Positions 11,476-23,136 are shown, counted from the stretch's first letter. The stretch: 64,000 bases of DNA from Liquidambar formosana (GCA_039720395.1 CM077823.1:14380969-14444968), one strand, 5' to 3'. Notes: a model not told the origin generated them from the letters alone. Translations and numbers: made by a program.

Positions 11476-12630
11476 TAGCTATATAAATCAATTCATAATT
11501 GGGTTGGCAACATATACTATTGATTCCATCCAATACTTCGATGTCAACAATGGATCCATGCAAAAATCACATAACAAACAAAAAACCTAAAACCCATACA
11601 TAAACAAAGCACTATTTTCATATACAATTTCAAAAACCCTAAATTTATATACAACCATAACCTTAATTTCAGATTCAATAAATATCTCGAAAATACATAG
11701 CATCCACTTACAAATCACCTCAAAAAATTGCAAAAAGTGAATGTGGAAGGAGTGAGAACAATACCTAGAATGCGACGAGTGCTTCGTGGATAATGGTGAG
11801 GTTGATTAACGATGATGAATGATGATGGAAGACAATGATGGCCTGACGATGACGATGGCTGATGACGGTGGTTGACGCAAGTGGACAACTGTAGATGTGT
11901 GGGTGAGGATGGACAAACAGTTGGATGTGTGGGTGAGAATGGACGAATGGGCGGAATAAAAGAAAAAATGGGTTTCGCTTAAGGGTTAAGACCAAGGGTA
12001 AAACCGTCATTTCATAAATAGTTTTGAAAAATCATTTATAAATCTCAAATATTAATATTTTAATATTTTTCGTACAAGGGGTAAAATAAACATTTAACGT
12101 TGCCATTAATGGCAAACCCCATGACACAATATGGGTGATTTTTTGGTGGATTTTTTATTAGAAAAGGTAAAGTGAAAAATGGGTAATAACAGGAGGGTTT
12201 TTATTTATTTATTTATTTACATTTTACCCTTATAAATATTGCCTACCCCATAGAGAATTATCTGTGATATGAATTAGGCTCAGAATCATGTTTCAATTTC
12301 CAATGAACCCTCCAAACGCTATAATTGGCATTAGTAGGCCTAATTTCGATCTTGTAAGCCCAATTTGGAACTTAATTCCATGTTCCAATAGGGTCCTATT
12401 AGATTGCGTTTGGTTTGTGTGAAATGGATTGGGAAGAAAATAGAATGGGAATGGGAATAAAGTGTGAATGAAAATGATAATTTTATTCTAATGTTTGGTA
12501 AGAGGTGGGAATAGAATGAGAGAGATCAAGTGGGACTAACTTTTAATGATTTCATTCCTCTTGGTCTAGACTTTAGAGAGGAATAGTCATTCCTTCTTTC
12601 CTTAGAAGGAATTAGTAATAGACTCTAAAA
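11476..12630. other. Non-coding DNA with fragments of small elements
   Basis: No gene. It includes a (TATT)n run near 12200-12220. From about 12400 it begins gcgtttggtttg followed by purine-rich ggaatgggaat text, typical of a Tourist-like MITE left end; no matching right terminus was found. Confidence 0.35.
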
Positions 12631-12960
12631 TAGGGGTGCAACTCGGTCCAGGCCAGAGGTATATCTAAACCAGATCGAACTAATTCGGGACACTAAAATT
12701 TAAACCGGAACCGGACCGGAATAAGCATTAGACCGAATCGAACTGAACTAGGAAAAATAGTTCAGTTCTCAATTCGGTTCTCGGTGTTTTTGTTTTTTTT
12801 CTTTCATTTTTGTTTATGTTTTGTTTTTGGTAAAATGTAAGAAATTTATTGAATAAGTATTATTATTCAATGAATAAGTGTTATTATTCATTGAATAAGT
12901 GTTATTATTCATTGAATATACTTATTTATGGAGTATAATACATTAATATTAACATATAAT

Positions 12961-13018
<58 letters not shown>

Positions 13019-13041
13019 ATCAAATATATATATCTATCTAT

Positions 13042-13090
<49 letters not shown>

Positions 13091-13282
13091 TATATATATT
13101 TGGAATTCGTGAATTTGGTCCGGTTCTAAAACCCCCTAAACCGTGGACCGAACCAAATTAATTCGGGACTTTAAAATTTGAAACGGATTCGGATCGGTTA
13201 TTATTTGGACCGGATCGGAACCAGACCGAATTAATCGGACCGATCCGGTTGTTGGGTCTACCCAAACCATGTTGCACCCCTA
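12631..13282. mobile_element. hAT-type MITE (652 bp)
   Basis: It starts taggggtgcaac and ends gttgcacccctа in mirror form (12-bp perfect terminal inverted repeats). It is flanked by an 8-bp duplication with one mismatch (ctctaaaa 12623-12630, ctctacaa 13283-13290), the hAT target size. The arms also contain several ACCGGA/TCCGGT inverted motifs. No coding capacity. Two microsatellites have expanded in the centre. Confidence 0.9.
12973..13087. repeat. (GT)n and (TA)n microsatellites inside the hAT MITE
   Basis: A (GT)n run of about 42 bp (12973-13014) is followed by a (TA)n run of about 44 bp (13044-13087). Confidence 0.95.
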
Positions 13283-13290
13283 CTCTACAA

Positions 13291-14895
13291 GGGAATGCTC
13301 ATTCTTTTTTCTTTTTTTTTACTAGTTTGTGCACATGTGCGTTGCGCGTGAACCATTTTAAGTAATATATTTGTTATATTTATATCCAAAGAGTTAAATA
13401 GAATATGATTAGAAGAACTCAAGGTGCTGACTTAGTTGGGATCTTGAGTTTCTTTATAATGCTTAATAGCACTTTCCTTTTCTCTTTATATATATCTATA
13501 CTATCTATAAAAAGATGAATGTGAGAAAAACTTTTGATTGACTAATATACCCTTATTTTAATTTTTAAATATACAACTACCCTTCTTCATATATAGGAAA
13601 TATAGCAATATAAAACACATACTTTAATAAGAATTCTAAGGAAACTATCATTCTAGGCTTCTTTACCCTTCTCCACAAAACTAATATAATAGATGCTTGT
13701 CAAACCCTAGCCGTAGTAGTTACTCTAACCAATATAATAGAAGCATTCGAACCCTAGCTAGCAACAGTAGTTATGCCAAAGAGGGGTAGTAGTAGTGGTA
13801 CAACAAGTGTGTTAAGGATTAATGAGGACAGTAGCAGCAATGATTCGCAGCTTTCGTGGGTTACTAACTAAGAAACAGCACGTTGATGAGGTGAGTGGGC
13901 TATGATGTGGAATATCATAATAGGTTGAATAAATGTGGTTTGTCTAGCAGCAGGGGACTTGGCATGATCAATCCATGATGGCATCATTTTGTCATTTATT
14001 TATTTGTTTTCAGGGGATTGGATGTACTTCATAAGTATCTCCAATTCTATTATAAACTCCCATATATATTCTCCTTGCCTCTGAATCTACATAGCATTAG
14101 ATTTGATAAATAAGGATTACACCAATTTTAGCAAATTATAATGTGCAAGGATTAAAATGAAAGATTATATTTTTTTTTCATGTTCTTACAGGATAGATTG
14201 AGCCCTATATAAAAGTACTTCTTAAAGCATTAAGTTAGTTTTTGATAGTATAATATATATAATATTTCCATTTGAATTTTAAACCCTAAAACAACTTAAT
14301 GTAAAAATAAAAAGTATAGAAATCTTCTCTATTGCTACCACTGAATAAACATATGATTCCAAAAAAGAAAACAAAACAAAGAGAATATATCAGTTGAAAT
14401 TATTAGCAAAATTAAGGAAAAAAATGCACATGCAAAAAAAAAAAAAAAAAAAAAATGGGAATCCAAAGATCATCAACAAATCTTGGTTTGGCACAGTTTA
14501 GTAGGGAGGTTGATGGTTTGTATGTTTCATTGGAAGATGTCTTAATTTGTGTAAGGGACCAATTCCTTTCAAACTTAAATTATATTTCTACTTAATAAAT
14601 TTAATTTGATATTTTATTTATTTATTTATTGTTATTATTATTATTATTATTATATTTGGTTGTTTTCCTATCAAGAAAAAAAAAACAGAGACATTCTTGC
14701 TTTGTTGTTCGACGCATTTCTTGAAGAACAATCTCTCAAACAAAGTTTAGAAAAATCGGCAAATAAATAAATAAATATAGAGTATGAAATCAATTTGAAC
14801 TATACACACCAGATAAAAACCCTTCCTTACTTTTTGTTCATTTCCAAGTATATGGAGTTGATCTTGTATGATTTTTTTTATTCTTTCATGCACCG
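13291..14895. other. Gene-free stretch
   Basis: No gene was recognised. It contains a TE-like terminal motif at about 13321-13352 (gcacatgtgcgttgcgcgtg), an A23-type poly(A) run near 14432-14455 and an (ATT)n run near 14630-14652. A 34-codon frame at about 13771 (MPKRGSSSG...) is noted but unsupported. Confidence 0.4.
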
Positions 14896-15240
14896 TACTC
14901 ACATATATATACATTTTTTGTGCTTAGCTTTGGTGGATGATCATTATACATTTTTATTGATTCTTCATGTGTTAGTGCTAATGATTCAGAGACTAAACTA
15001 TAACAAAATTTTCCATGTTATAATACTAATGATTTTTTATAAATAAATTATTTTGATTTTGATTTTTTTTTCCATATATATACACTTTTTGTGCTTAGTT
15101 TTGATGGATGATCATCATACATTTTTATTGATTCTTCATATGTTAATGCTAATGATTCAAAGACCAAACTATAACAAAATTTAATATAATATAATACTAA
15201 TGATTTTTTTATAAATAAATTATTTTTATTTTCATTTAAA
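14896..15240. repeat. 171-bp direct duplication
   Basis: Two adjacent copies are offset by about 171 bp (tgcttag at 14921 and 15092). They share the atcat(t)acatttttattg and ctaatgattcagagac blocks and the tail aataaattattttgattt. Confidence 0.8.
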
Positions 15241-15488
15241 AAAAAAACAATTCTCACAAAAAAAATTTATAAAAAGAAAACAGTTTAAGGAAGTGAAAAT
15301 TTACTTGGTTGTGAATTTTTGAAAGTAAAATCTTGCTTAATTTCTCTCCGTTTCAATTTCAAAGGGATATATAATGGGGGACGAAAAGGGAGAAACATAT
15401 GAATTTTTCTTATTATTTTTTGCTGCAAAAAATAAATGAGTTAATGGGGAAGGAAACGTATGGGCTAATGGAATAGATTCCAGCAAAT

Positions 15489-15572
15489 TGTCATTATTGC
15501 TCCAAGTGCTCCAGGACATTTTGTCATTATTGCTCCAAGTGCTCTAGGACATCATTATTGTTCCAAGACCTG
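15489..15572. repeat. Three imperfect approximately 30-bp repeats upstream of the viral TATA
   Basis: The phrase tcattattgctccaag starts at 15491 and 15524, with a variant (tcattattgttccaag) at 15552. They lie 130-210 bp upstream of the pararetroviral TATA box, where caulimovirid enhancers sit. A regulatory role is inference. Confidence 0.6.
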
Positions 15573-15699
15573 ATTCTAGCATGCCATTGTCTGCCAATAA
15601 ATCTCCACTATTGATTCACAAGCACAAAAAGACAATCAGGAAAAAGAAGGACAAGACTGCACATTCACGGGTGTATTTGATATCCGTCCAAAACTAGGT

Positions 15700-15711
15700 T
15701 TTATATATATA
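15700..15711 (+). promoter_or_regulatory. Pararetroviral TATA box
   Basis: The sequence ttatatatatagg resembles caulimovirid pregenomic-RNA promoters. A poly(A) signal follows about 185 bp downstream, the spacing needed for a terminally redundant transcript. Confidence 0.65.
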
Positions 15712-15885
15712 GGAACCAAATTAGTTGGTTCGGCATCCTATCTTCTATACTCTCTCTCTTCTATCTTGTAACTCTTCTCCAGCTCTGTCTTCACAATCCC
15801 CTTTTCTTACTATAAGCCTTCAATCTCCTTCTCCTACTTTTGTAAGTATTTCAGTATTTCAACTTTTGTATTTTAAAGTTTGTAT

Positions 15886-15891
15886 AATAAA
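15886..15891 (+). terminator. Pararetroviral poly(A) signal
   Basis: AATAAA lies between the TATA box and the primer-binding site. In Caulimoviridae it is skipped on the first pass and used after a full circle. Confidence 0.6.
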
Positions 15892-16001
15892 GCCTGTATA
15901 ATTATTTATATATTCTGTTTCTCGTTGTGATCAGTTACTATATGCTTTAGTGTATTTTAGTGTGTTTTATTTATATATTTGAATTCCTGGGTTCACTTAT
16001 T

Positions 16002-16014
16002 TGGTATTAGAGCC
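16002..16014 (+). promoter_or_regulatory. Primer-binding site for initiator tRNA-Met
   Basis: tggtattagagcc matches the plant tRNA-iMet 3' end complement (TGGTATCAGAGCC) with one mismatch. It lies about 190 bp before the first open frame, in the viral leader. Confidence 0.8.
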
Positions 16015-16196
16015 AGTTGATTTACTTTGTAGATGGGTTTATTCATAAAGTATTTTTGATTGATCTGGTTCTAGATTGATCTCTCTATTTTTTCTGATAC
16101 TGCAGCTTTGGTGGGTTTAGGCAGGATTAGCCACAGTGTCACCGTAGCAGTGTAAAAATAGTCAGTCTCTAGAATTTCAGTCTCTTAAATACGAAT

Positions 16197-17822
16197 ATGA
16201 ATAGATTTTTCCGAAGTAATTCTACTAGGTCTAATGCCTCAACAAGTGAACAAAGTACTAGTAGCTCTGTTTTTTATTTTTCTCCAGATACCACCATAGT
16301 TAATAGTAAACAAGAAGTATATGAGGATATGGAAAAAGATTTTGATAATTGAGAAATACCCAAGGTACATCCCACAACAATATATAAAAGAGGAACATTT
16401 AATTTTAAAACTGATTATGCCATAAAAACCGTTGAACAAACAATTCCATTCTCTTCTGATCATGAAACAATTCCATTATTATCAAAACAAACTATTTTAA
16501 AACATTTAACAAAAAATTGTAAGTATATACATTTTGGATGTATACAAATAGCCCTTAAACCATTAACAAGAGATGGCTTAAAAGTCTCATAATTAATATG
16601 TCTAAGAGATGCTAGACATAGACAATTTACCGATTCCTTTTTAGGATTAATAGAATCTAGTTTATGTAATGGCCCGGTATATTTTGATTGTTATCCTAAC
16701 TTCACAGTATGGTTACATGATCCAACCATTTTAAAATCTTTAACATTAAACATTAAAACACATGGTTATGATATGGACAAAGGAGCTGCAGCCGTAGCTC
16801 TAGTATATCGATTGTATTATAAGGTAATGCCAAGTATAATACCAAAAGCATTAAAAACAAGTCCGAAAGGATATACAACATTAATACAGACACAATCCAC
16901 TTATTCAAACATTGTAGTACCCCAGAGAATTGCTTGGGATGAGGTGGTATTACCAGAAGACTGGTCTTTACCCGAAATAGTTCCCCCTCAAAACCAAGAG
17001 AACAAGAAAATAGAACAGATAACACAACATCTAGATGGTTCAGTAGGAATTAGATTTACACCAACTAGACAAGTTACATTGAACATTACAGACTTTACTT
17101 CAAACCCTTCTAGGTCATATACCCCGGCTAGATCTTCGTATTCAGCCCCAAAACCGATAGCACCATATGAAACACACATACCTTCCATGACACCTTCAGA
17201 GAGAATAACAGGAGTAAGAACAAATCCTCCAAATATTTCTCAACTATATTATACTGTTGATATACCTAGCTCTGAAAATCCTGAAAATATGTCTCCAATA
17301 AGATCAGATATGGAAGGAACAAGATATGATCCACAAATAAATATGTTATCAAAAGAATCAACATTTAGACTTAATCCAAATTTGTTAAACAACTCTGTCC
17401 AAACCATCCAAGAAAATATTAATAATTATAGATTCTAAAAGAAACTTCCTTTAAAAGATATACATCCAATTGTATTAGAAATTTTACAAGATTTACATAT
17501 TGAATATTGCAATTATCATAAAATAAATCTAGAATTCTTGTTATGGTATCAAATATTTGCTAAAGGAAATTATAAAGTCAATAATCCTCCATTTTCATCT
17601 AAAACTATTAGTGTACAAACCAAAAAAACAACCAAGTGGAAAACTTCAGATAATAAAATTATACAAGCAGTACATCCTCCTTTACAAAATATTCAAATAA
17701 AAGTAAGAGTTAACATACTTACTGCTTCTCCATTCAAAGACTGCAATGCTTCTGTTATGACTTCTGAGGGAAAAAAGCTTATTGAACAAATAATTATACA
17801 AATCAACATTTACATACCATAG
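16197..17822 (+). pseudogene. Viral movement protein region (30K superfamily), broken
   Basis: One frame starts with ATG at 16197 and runs to 17822 with three internal stops (TGA 16350, TAA 16590, TAA 17436). The core, about 16530-16840, has FGCIQIALKPLTRDG, a stop, then ICLRDARHR and YFDCYPNFTVWL, followed by a hydrophobic-aromatic ALVYRLYYKVM segment. This is the pattern of caulimovirid cell-to-cell movement proteins (Pfam MP family). Downstream is a Pro/Ser/Thr-rich linker (about 17000-17440) and a less clear domain to 17822. The family forms plasmodesmal tubules that carry virus between cells; this copy cannot make a full protein. Confidence 0.82.
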
Positions 17823-18943
17823 GAACACAATTAGACAGAATTGAATTAATCCAAGACCAAATACATACAAATACTAAACCTAAAACAGAAAACCACTCAA
17901 CACCTAGCACATCATATTTTCAAAAACCAAAACCTCAACCTATAAAATCCCCTCTTCTCTTCAAACCACATCAAATACCTAAAGAACATGAACTGCGATT
18001 TAAAGATACTTCTGATGAATTAGTGGATGAAATTATTAAAAGATTAGCCCAATTACCTCTCAACTCCACCACTAAAAATATTACCCCATTAATACATCTT
18101 AAATCTACTTCCCAAGAAGAACCATTAGAATTACATTCTAAAACATTTTCCCATCCAAGACCAACAACAAGAAATTATTATTCCCGACCAACACCTATTG
18201 ATGTCCAATTTGAAAAACGCCCACAATATGTACAAGGTGAATATAGTGGATCTTCTATCTATAAATGGAATATTGATGGTATGTCTGAATATCAAATTTT
18301 AGGATTAATGAATGAAATCCTTATGGTAGTTACTGCTTATAAACATAGACAAAATGCCACGGACAGCCAAGCTTTTCATTTAATTATTACTGGATTTACT
18401 GGCCAACTCAAAGGCTGGTGGGATCACTTTTTACATGACCAAGATCGTTATAATATTGAACATGCAACAAAAGTTGATAATAATAATAATCCCATTCTAG
18501 ATGCAAGAGGACAACCTGTTTCAGACAATATAAATACTCTAATATACACAATTGTTAAACATTTTCTTGGAGATCCTTTAACCATTACTAACCAAGCCAG
18601 CGAAGTACTCTCACATTTAAGATGTCCAACATTAGATGATTTCAGATGGTATAAAGATGTTTTCTTAAGTAAGGTGTTATTAAGAGAAGATTGTCAAAAG
18701 GATTATTGGAAAGAAAGATTTATTACTGGATTACCTAAATTATTTAGTGAAAAGGTTAAACAAAAATTAAGAAAAATACATGGTGGCATAATTAATTATC
18801 ATATTTTATCTTATGGTGATATTATTTCCTTAATTCAAACAGAAAGATTAGCTTTATGCACAGATCTCAGATTAAAGGCACAAATGAAGAAACAACAAAA
18901 ATTAGGAAGAAAAGAATTAGGACAATTTTGTGAACAATTTTGA
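17823..18943 (+). pseudogene. Gag/coat-protein-like region
   Basis: A frameshift near 17.8 kb moves the coding frame. The open part, 18023-18943 (306 codons), has a gag-type helical core with LKGWWDHFL, VKHFLGD, LRCPTLDDFRWYKD and WKERFITGLP, typical of the retrotransposon gag/caulimovirid coat fold. It ends at a TGA (18941) after which the same frame continues into the basic zinc-knuckle region, so the two were once one protein. In the virus it would form the capsid. Confidence 0.8.
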
Positions 18944-19531
18944 TATCCTAAGATTGAAGCCCCATCTTCAAGGATGAGAAAAACCCAAAAGAAATCATAC
19001 AAAAAACCAAAACAAACACATTCTTCTAAATATCGTTATAAAAATAGAAAATATAGCTGGTTGAGATATCCAGTACGACATCAAGCTACCCAATCACAAA
19101 CCAACACCAAAAATAAATCTAATAAGTCTCACAAGCCTCAATCTTTCAGAAAAACCCCTAAGTGTTGGAAATGTGGAAAATTAGGTCATTATAAAAACAA
19201 TTGCAAACTAAAATATAACATTAATTCTTTAGAAATTCCTGATGAACTTAAATTACAATTGTATAACTTATTAAAAGAACATTCTAATACAGAATCTGAA
19301 ATACAATCTACTGAAGACATTAATGAAATTGAACAAGATGATATTCCAGAAACATCTTCATCCTCTTCTTCCTCTGATTCTGAATCTGAACGAGAAGATG
19401 GTTCTCCCATAAAAAATTGTACATCTTTAACATGTTGCAATAGACCGCTAGAAAAATCCTTAATGCCCTTAACAAAAGAAGAAAGGCAATTATTAGACTT
19501 TGCTGATACAATTACAGATCCTAGACCTTAA
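18944..19531 (+). pseudogene. Basic zinc-knuckle (nucleocapsid) region
   Basis: It continues the gag frame past one stop. It is rich in Lys, Arg and Tyr and then has a perfect CCHC knuckle (CWKCGKLGHYKNNC, 19163-19204; C-x2-C-x4-H-x4-C). A very acidic Ser/Glu tail follows (about 19340-19410). A CCHC knuckle after the coat core is the standard RNA-packaging arrangement of reverse-transcribing plant viruses and retrotransposons. Confidence 0.85.
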
Positions 19532-19862
19532 ACGAACATATTTACAAAATCTTTCTAATACAATTAGCCAATCCATGAAAACAAGCCATGATATCCCTTC
19601 TGATCATAATTTAAAATCCATTCTAAACAGATTTGATAAAACAAAAACTAGACCTACAACTATTCAAGATTTACAATATGAAATAAATCAGGGAAAAATA
19701 GAAATTAGACATTTAAAAGAACAAGTAAATTCTTTAGAACAACTCAGAACACAGGTAGAAGATTTACAAAGAAAACAAAACTATTTAGCACAACAACTGC
19801 TTTCTTCAACATCAACATCCTTTCTAGAAAGCATTCCTGAAGTAGACATTACTTCTGAGTAA
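19500..19862 (+). pseudogene. Coiled-coil linker between nucleocapsid and protease
   Basis: It is in another frame, overlapping the end of the knuckle ORF by 32 bp. It has heptad-like Leu/Ile spacing (IEIRHLKEQVNSLEQL and TQVEDLQRKQNYLAQQL). Its frame continues through a single stop (19860) into the protease, so it was the N-terminal part of pol. The overlap may reflect a frameshift mutation. Confidence 0.65.
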
Positions 19863-21005
19863 AACCAAGACTTAGATGCAATACAAATAGCAACATTAAT
19901 TGATTATCAAAAATGGCATGTAGATATTAATCTTGTTATTAATAAAACATTGACAATAAATACATTTGCCTTAGTGGACACAGGAGCAGATATGAATTGT
20001 ATAGCCCAGGGGTTAGTCCCAACACAATATTGCCAGCAAACCACAGAAGAACCATTAACTACTGCTGATGGCACTAAAATGTATATTGATTATAAACTTG
20101 AAAAGGTACAAGTGTGTAACCAAGGAATTTGTGTTGAAACCGCATTTATACTTTTAAAAGATTTAACCAAGCCAGTAATTTTGGGAACTCCTTTTCTAAG
20201 ACTCATCACCCCATTTAGTGTTAAAAATGACAGAATCCATACAAAATTAGCTGGACAAAAGATAATTTATAAATTCCTCAAACCTCCTCAACAAAGAGAA
20301 CTTCATACTTTTGATTTACTAAAAGCTAAATTAATTACAACATTAAATCTTAGGTCCAAAAAAGAACAACATCATAAATACTTACATTATGAGATCCAAT
20401 CCTTAAAAATTGAACAAGCCTTACAAACTCAAGAATTAAAAACAAAAATTAAACAATTTCATACTCTATTAAAAAATACAGTTTGCTTTGATTTACCCAA
20501 TGCCTTCTGGAACAGGAAAAAACATACAGTAAGTTTACCGTATGAACCAGATTTTAAAGATTCTCAAATTCCCACAAAAGCTAGACCAATTCAGATGAAT
20601 CAACAACTTTTAGAATATTGTAAAAAAGAAATTCAAGGATTATTAAAGAAAAACTTAATCAGGAAAAGCAAATCTCCATGGAGTTGCTCCGCTTTCTATG
20701 TTAATAAACCTGCTGAAATAGAAAGAGGAGCTCCAAGATTAGTCATCAATTACAAACCTTTAAATAAAGTTTTACAATGGATCAGATATCCCATTCCTAA
20801 TAAACAAGACCTATTAAACAGATTATACAATGCAAGAATATTTTCTAAATTTGACATGAAATCTGACTTTTGGCAGATTCAGCTCAAAGAAGAAGATAGG
20901 TACAAAACTGCATTTAATGTACCATTTGGTCAATATGAATGGAATGTTATGCCATTTGGACTAAAAAAATGCTCCATCAGCATAGTCTATAGTTTATATA
21001 GATAA
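19863..21005 (+). pseudogene. Aspartic protease and reverse transcriptase
   Basis: The protease active site is FALVDTGADMNC (Asp-Thr-Gly at 19976-19984) with the flap/second strand PVILGTPFLR. The RT fingers and palm follow: KSPWSCSAFYVNK, PRLVINYKPLNKVL, FDMKSDFWQIQL and YEWNVMPFGLKK. The open frame stops at 21005. Between the PFG motif and the catalytic loop about 20 residues appear deleted, and the loop reads Tyr-Ile-Asp-Asn (20995-21006, shifted frame) where the family needs two Asp. The RT is therefore dead even if expressed. Protease and RT occur in the order usual for Caulimoviridae and Ty3/gypsy. Confidence 0.9.
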
Positions 21006-21830
21006 TGTTCTAATATATTATGAAATATTGATCAACATTGGAAACATTTGTATACATTTTTAAACATTATTAAAGAATGGTTTAGTTCTTTCAGAATCAA
21101 AAATAAAATTATTCTAAACAAAAGTTAGATTCCTAGGCCACAATATTTATAATGGAACAATAATCCCCATTGAGAGAAGCCTTGAATTCTCAAGTATATT
21201 TCCAGATGAAATTAAGGATAAACATCAACTACAAAGATTTTTGGGAAGTCTTAATTATATTGGAAATTTTTATCAAGATCTCCACAGATTGTGTAAACTA
21301 TTATATGATAGACTTAAGAAAAATCCTCCCGCATGGTCTCAACACCATACTGACACTGTCAAACTAATAAAATCAAGAATAACCCATTTACCATTATTAC
21401 ACGTTGGTAATCCTCAAGCCTTTAAAATAGTTGAAACAGATGCTTCAGAAATAGGATATGGTGGTATTCTCAGGCAAAGATTAGAAAAAGAACAATTAGT
21501 ATGTTTTACTTCAGGTGTTTGGAATTCTTCTCAAAAGAATTATAGTACTATTAAAAAAGAGATTTTGAGTATTGTTTTATGTGTTTCCAAATTTTAATCT
21601 GATATTTTAAATCAGCCATTTCTTATTCGTGTTGATTGTAAAAGTGCCAAAACAGTTTTAGAAAAAGATGTCAAAAATATTGACTTCAAAACAAATTTTT
21701 GCCAGATGGCAAGCCATTTTAAGTGTTTTTGATTTTGAAATCGAATTCATCAAAGGAGAAAACAATAGCCTTCCTGATTTTCTCTCACAGGAATTCTTAC
21801 AGGGTTCCATGGGTGACAAACCCAAACTAA
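21006..21830 (+). pseudogene. RT connection and RNase H domain
   Basis: Frames shift several times. 21241-21597 carries the RT thumb/connection (FLGSLNYIGNFYQDLH-like) and the RNase H start (VETDASEIGYGGILRQ), then FTSGVWNSSQKNYSTIKKE. The frame at 21668 resumes with RNase H end motifs (SKQIFARWQAILSVFDFEIE and NNSLPDFLSQEFLQ). No integrase-type HHCC or DDE motifs follow, which separates this element from Ty3/gypsy. Confidence 0.87.
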
Positions 21831-23136
21831 CCAGTAAAGCAGATTATGCGATGCATAAGAAGGAATCCCCTTCTTCCAAAACGTCTAGTTCTCTTGTACA
21901 TTATGCACAACAATATGGCGTCCAAGGCCTTCAGCCTCCAGGCATTCGGCCTCCATTGTCCCCTTCTGGTAAACAATCTTATTCAATTCCAACTACTCCC
22001 AATCCTTTTGCACCATTAAATTATCCAGAACTTCCTCCATCAAAACCACCAACCTATGCCAAAATGGCAGCCAGTTCTTCTGCAGCCAGTCCTTCTTCTT
22101 CTTCATCCCAAATAGTTTCTAATCTAACACAATTTGATGAACCAGGAAATGTTAACCCTTCTTCATACATTTATAATAAAAGCCTTTTACCCATTCTTGC
22201 CATTGAACCCGAATTTAAGTCTGCAACTATTCTACAAATCACCCAACAAATATTCCTTCTTGAAAGACATTGGCTCTCTCCTATCAGAGACAAATCCCAA
22301 AATTATTATGAATTTATCCTCATGGATACTGACTCTGTTGTTATCACACATGTTCCAAATAAAGCAGTTGCAAACCATTCCAAGTGTAGGATCCTTAAGG
22401 TCCTCTTTTATTCTGACTGGAACCAAGCTCTTCATACTCCAAAAAGATTTTCACAAGAACATTATTCCCCAGCCTATACTTATTTTGATTACATTGAATG
22501 CTTGGTATAAGACCTTTTCTTTTCAAAATTCCAACAGGAACCATTCTTGGTTCTTTCATTTTTGCCATAGCACAATACCAAAATACCCAGCTTGGTTTAA
22601 CCTAATGGTTTTCTTGGTATGGTCCAGATAACAGAATGTTTCCTCTTCTCGTCCTTGAAGGATTTGAACATTTCTTCAACCATTACTTATTTCCAAAACA
22701 AGAGCATAGTCCTCCATTACTTATTTTCCTTACTCTTTTCCAACTTCCATGGATCTCTAAATGGGATTATGTTATCTCTCCAATTGGCAGTTATCCTCCA
22801 ACTCCACATTTATGCTGAAGATTCTGCTTCAAATGGTGGGATAAAACTGTTACTCAGAAAGCTTATACTCCCAATATTATTTTATTTCTTCATAAAAATC
22901 CAGCAGTCTGTAAGACCCCAGTCCAAACAGACTCAAGAAGTGAATTTTTAGTTGTCAAGTCCAAACAACAGGCGAAGATAGCATCTGCTAGATCCAAAGC
23001 AGAATACAAACAACATTTGCGTGAAGCCCTGTCACAAGTTGATTCTGATGAAGAACATTCAGACGAAGCCACTTCCAACCCATTTTATCAAAATGAAGAT
23101 GATTGCTACGGCATAGAGTTCTTTTCACAGATGTGA
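21831..23136 (+). pseudogene. Viral C-terminal region of unknown function
   Basis: Directly after RNase H, in the same frame, is a Pro/Ser-rich segment with an ADYAMHKKE block and NPFAPLNYPELPPSKPPTY. It leads into a well-formed globular-looking region (FKSATILQITQQIFLLERHW and YYEFILMDTDSVVITHV). The frame closes at 22510, and further pieces in other frames run to a stop at 23134-23136, ending with an acidic DSDEEHSDEA stretch and GIEFFSQM. No known domain is recognised. It may correspond to the second ORF of some florendoviruses, but that needs comparison. Confidence 0.6.

Larger units (their letters stand above)
15490..23136 (+). mobile_element. Endogenous pararetrovirus (Caulimoviridae, florendovirus/petuvirus-like), degenerate
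   Basis: One approximately 7.6-kb element. In order it has TATA box, poly(A) signal, Met-tRNA primer site, movement protein, gag/coat-like region with zinc knuckle, coiled coil, aspartic protease, reverse transcriptase, RNase H and a C-terminal region. A 30K-type movement protein joined upstream of gag-pol, with no integrase after RNase H, indicates a caulimovirid rather than a gypsy retrotransposon. The single-polyprotein layout points to florendovirus- or petuvirus-like virus; this is inference. In-frame stops at 16350, 16590, 17436, 18941 and 19860, plus frameshifts near 17.8, 19.5, 21.0, 21.6 and 22.5 kb, show it is a fossil. The outer boundaries are approximate. Confidence 0.88.

Noticed and set aside
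11303..11563. Tyr-rich minus-strand open frame and Asn-rich plus-strand frame
   Set aside because: Both are translations of an (AAT/ATA)n microsatellite with no domain or codon signal.
12400..12630. Complete Tourist MITE
   Set aside because: Only a gcgtttggtttg-type left end is visible; no matching right end or TSD.
13771..13875. 34-codon frame starting MPKRGSSSG
   Set aside because: Too short, no homologue recognised, no splice context.
15490..23136. Ty3/gypsy retrotransposon as the identity of the 15-23 kb element
   Set aside because: A movement protein is present, no integrase follows RNase H, and no paired LTRs were found, so a caulimovirid fits better.
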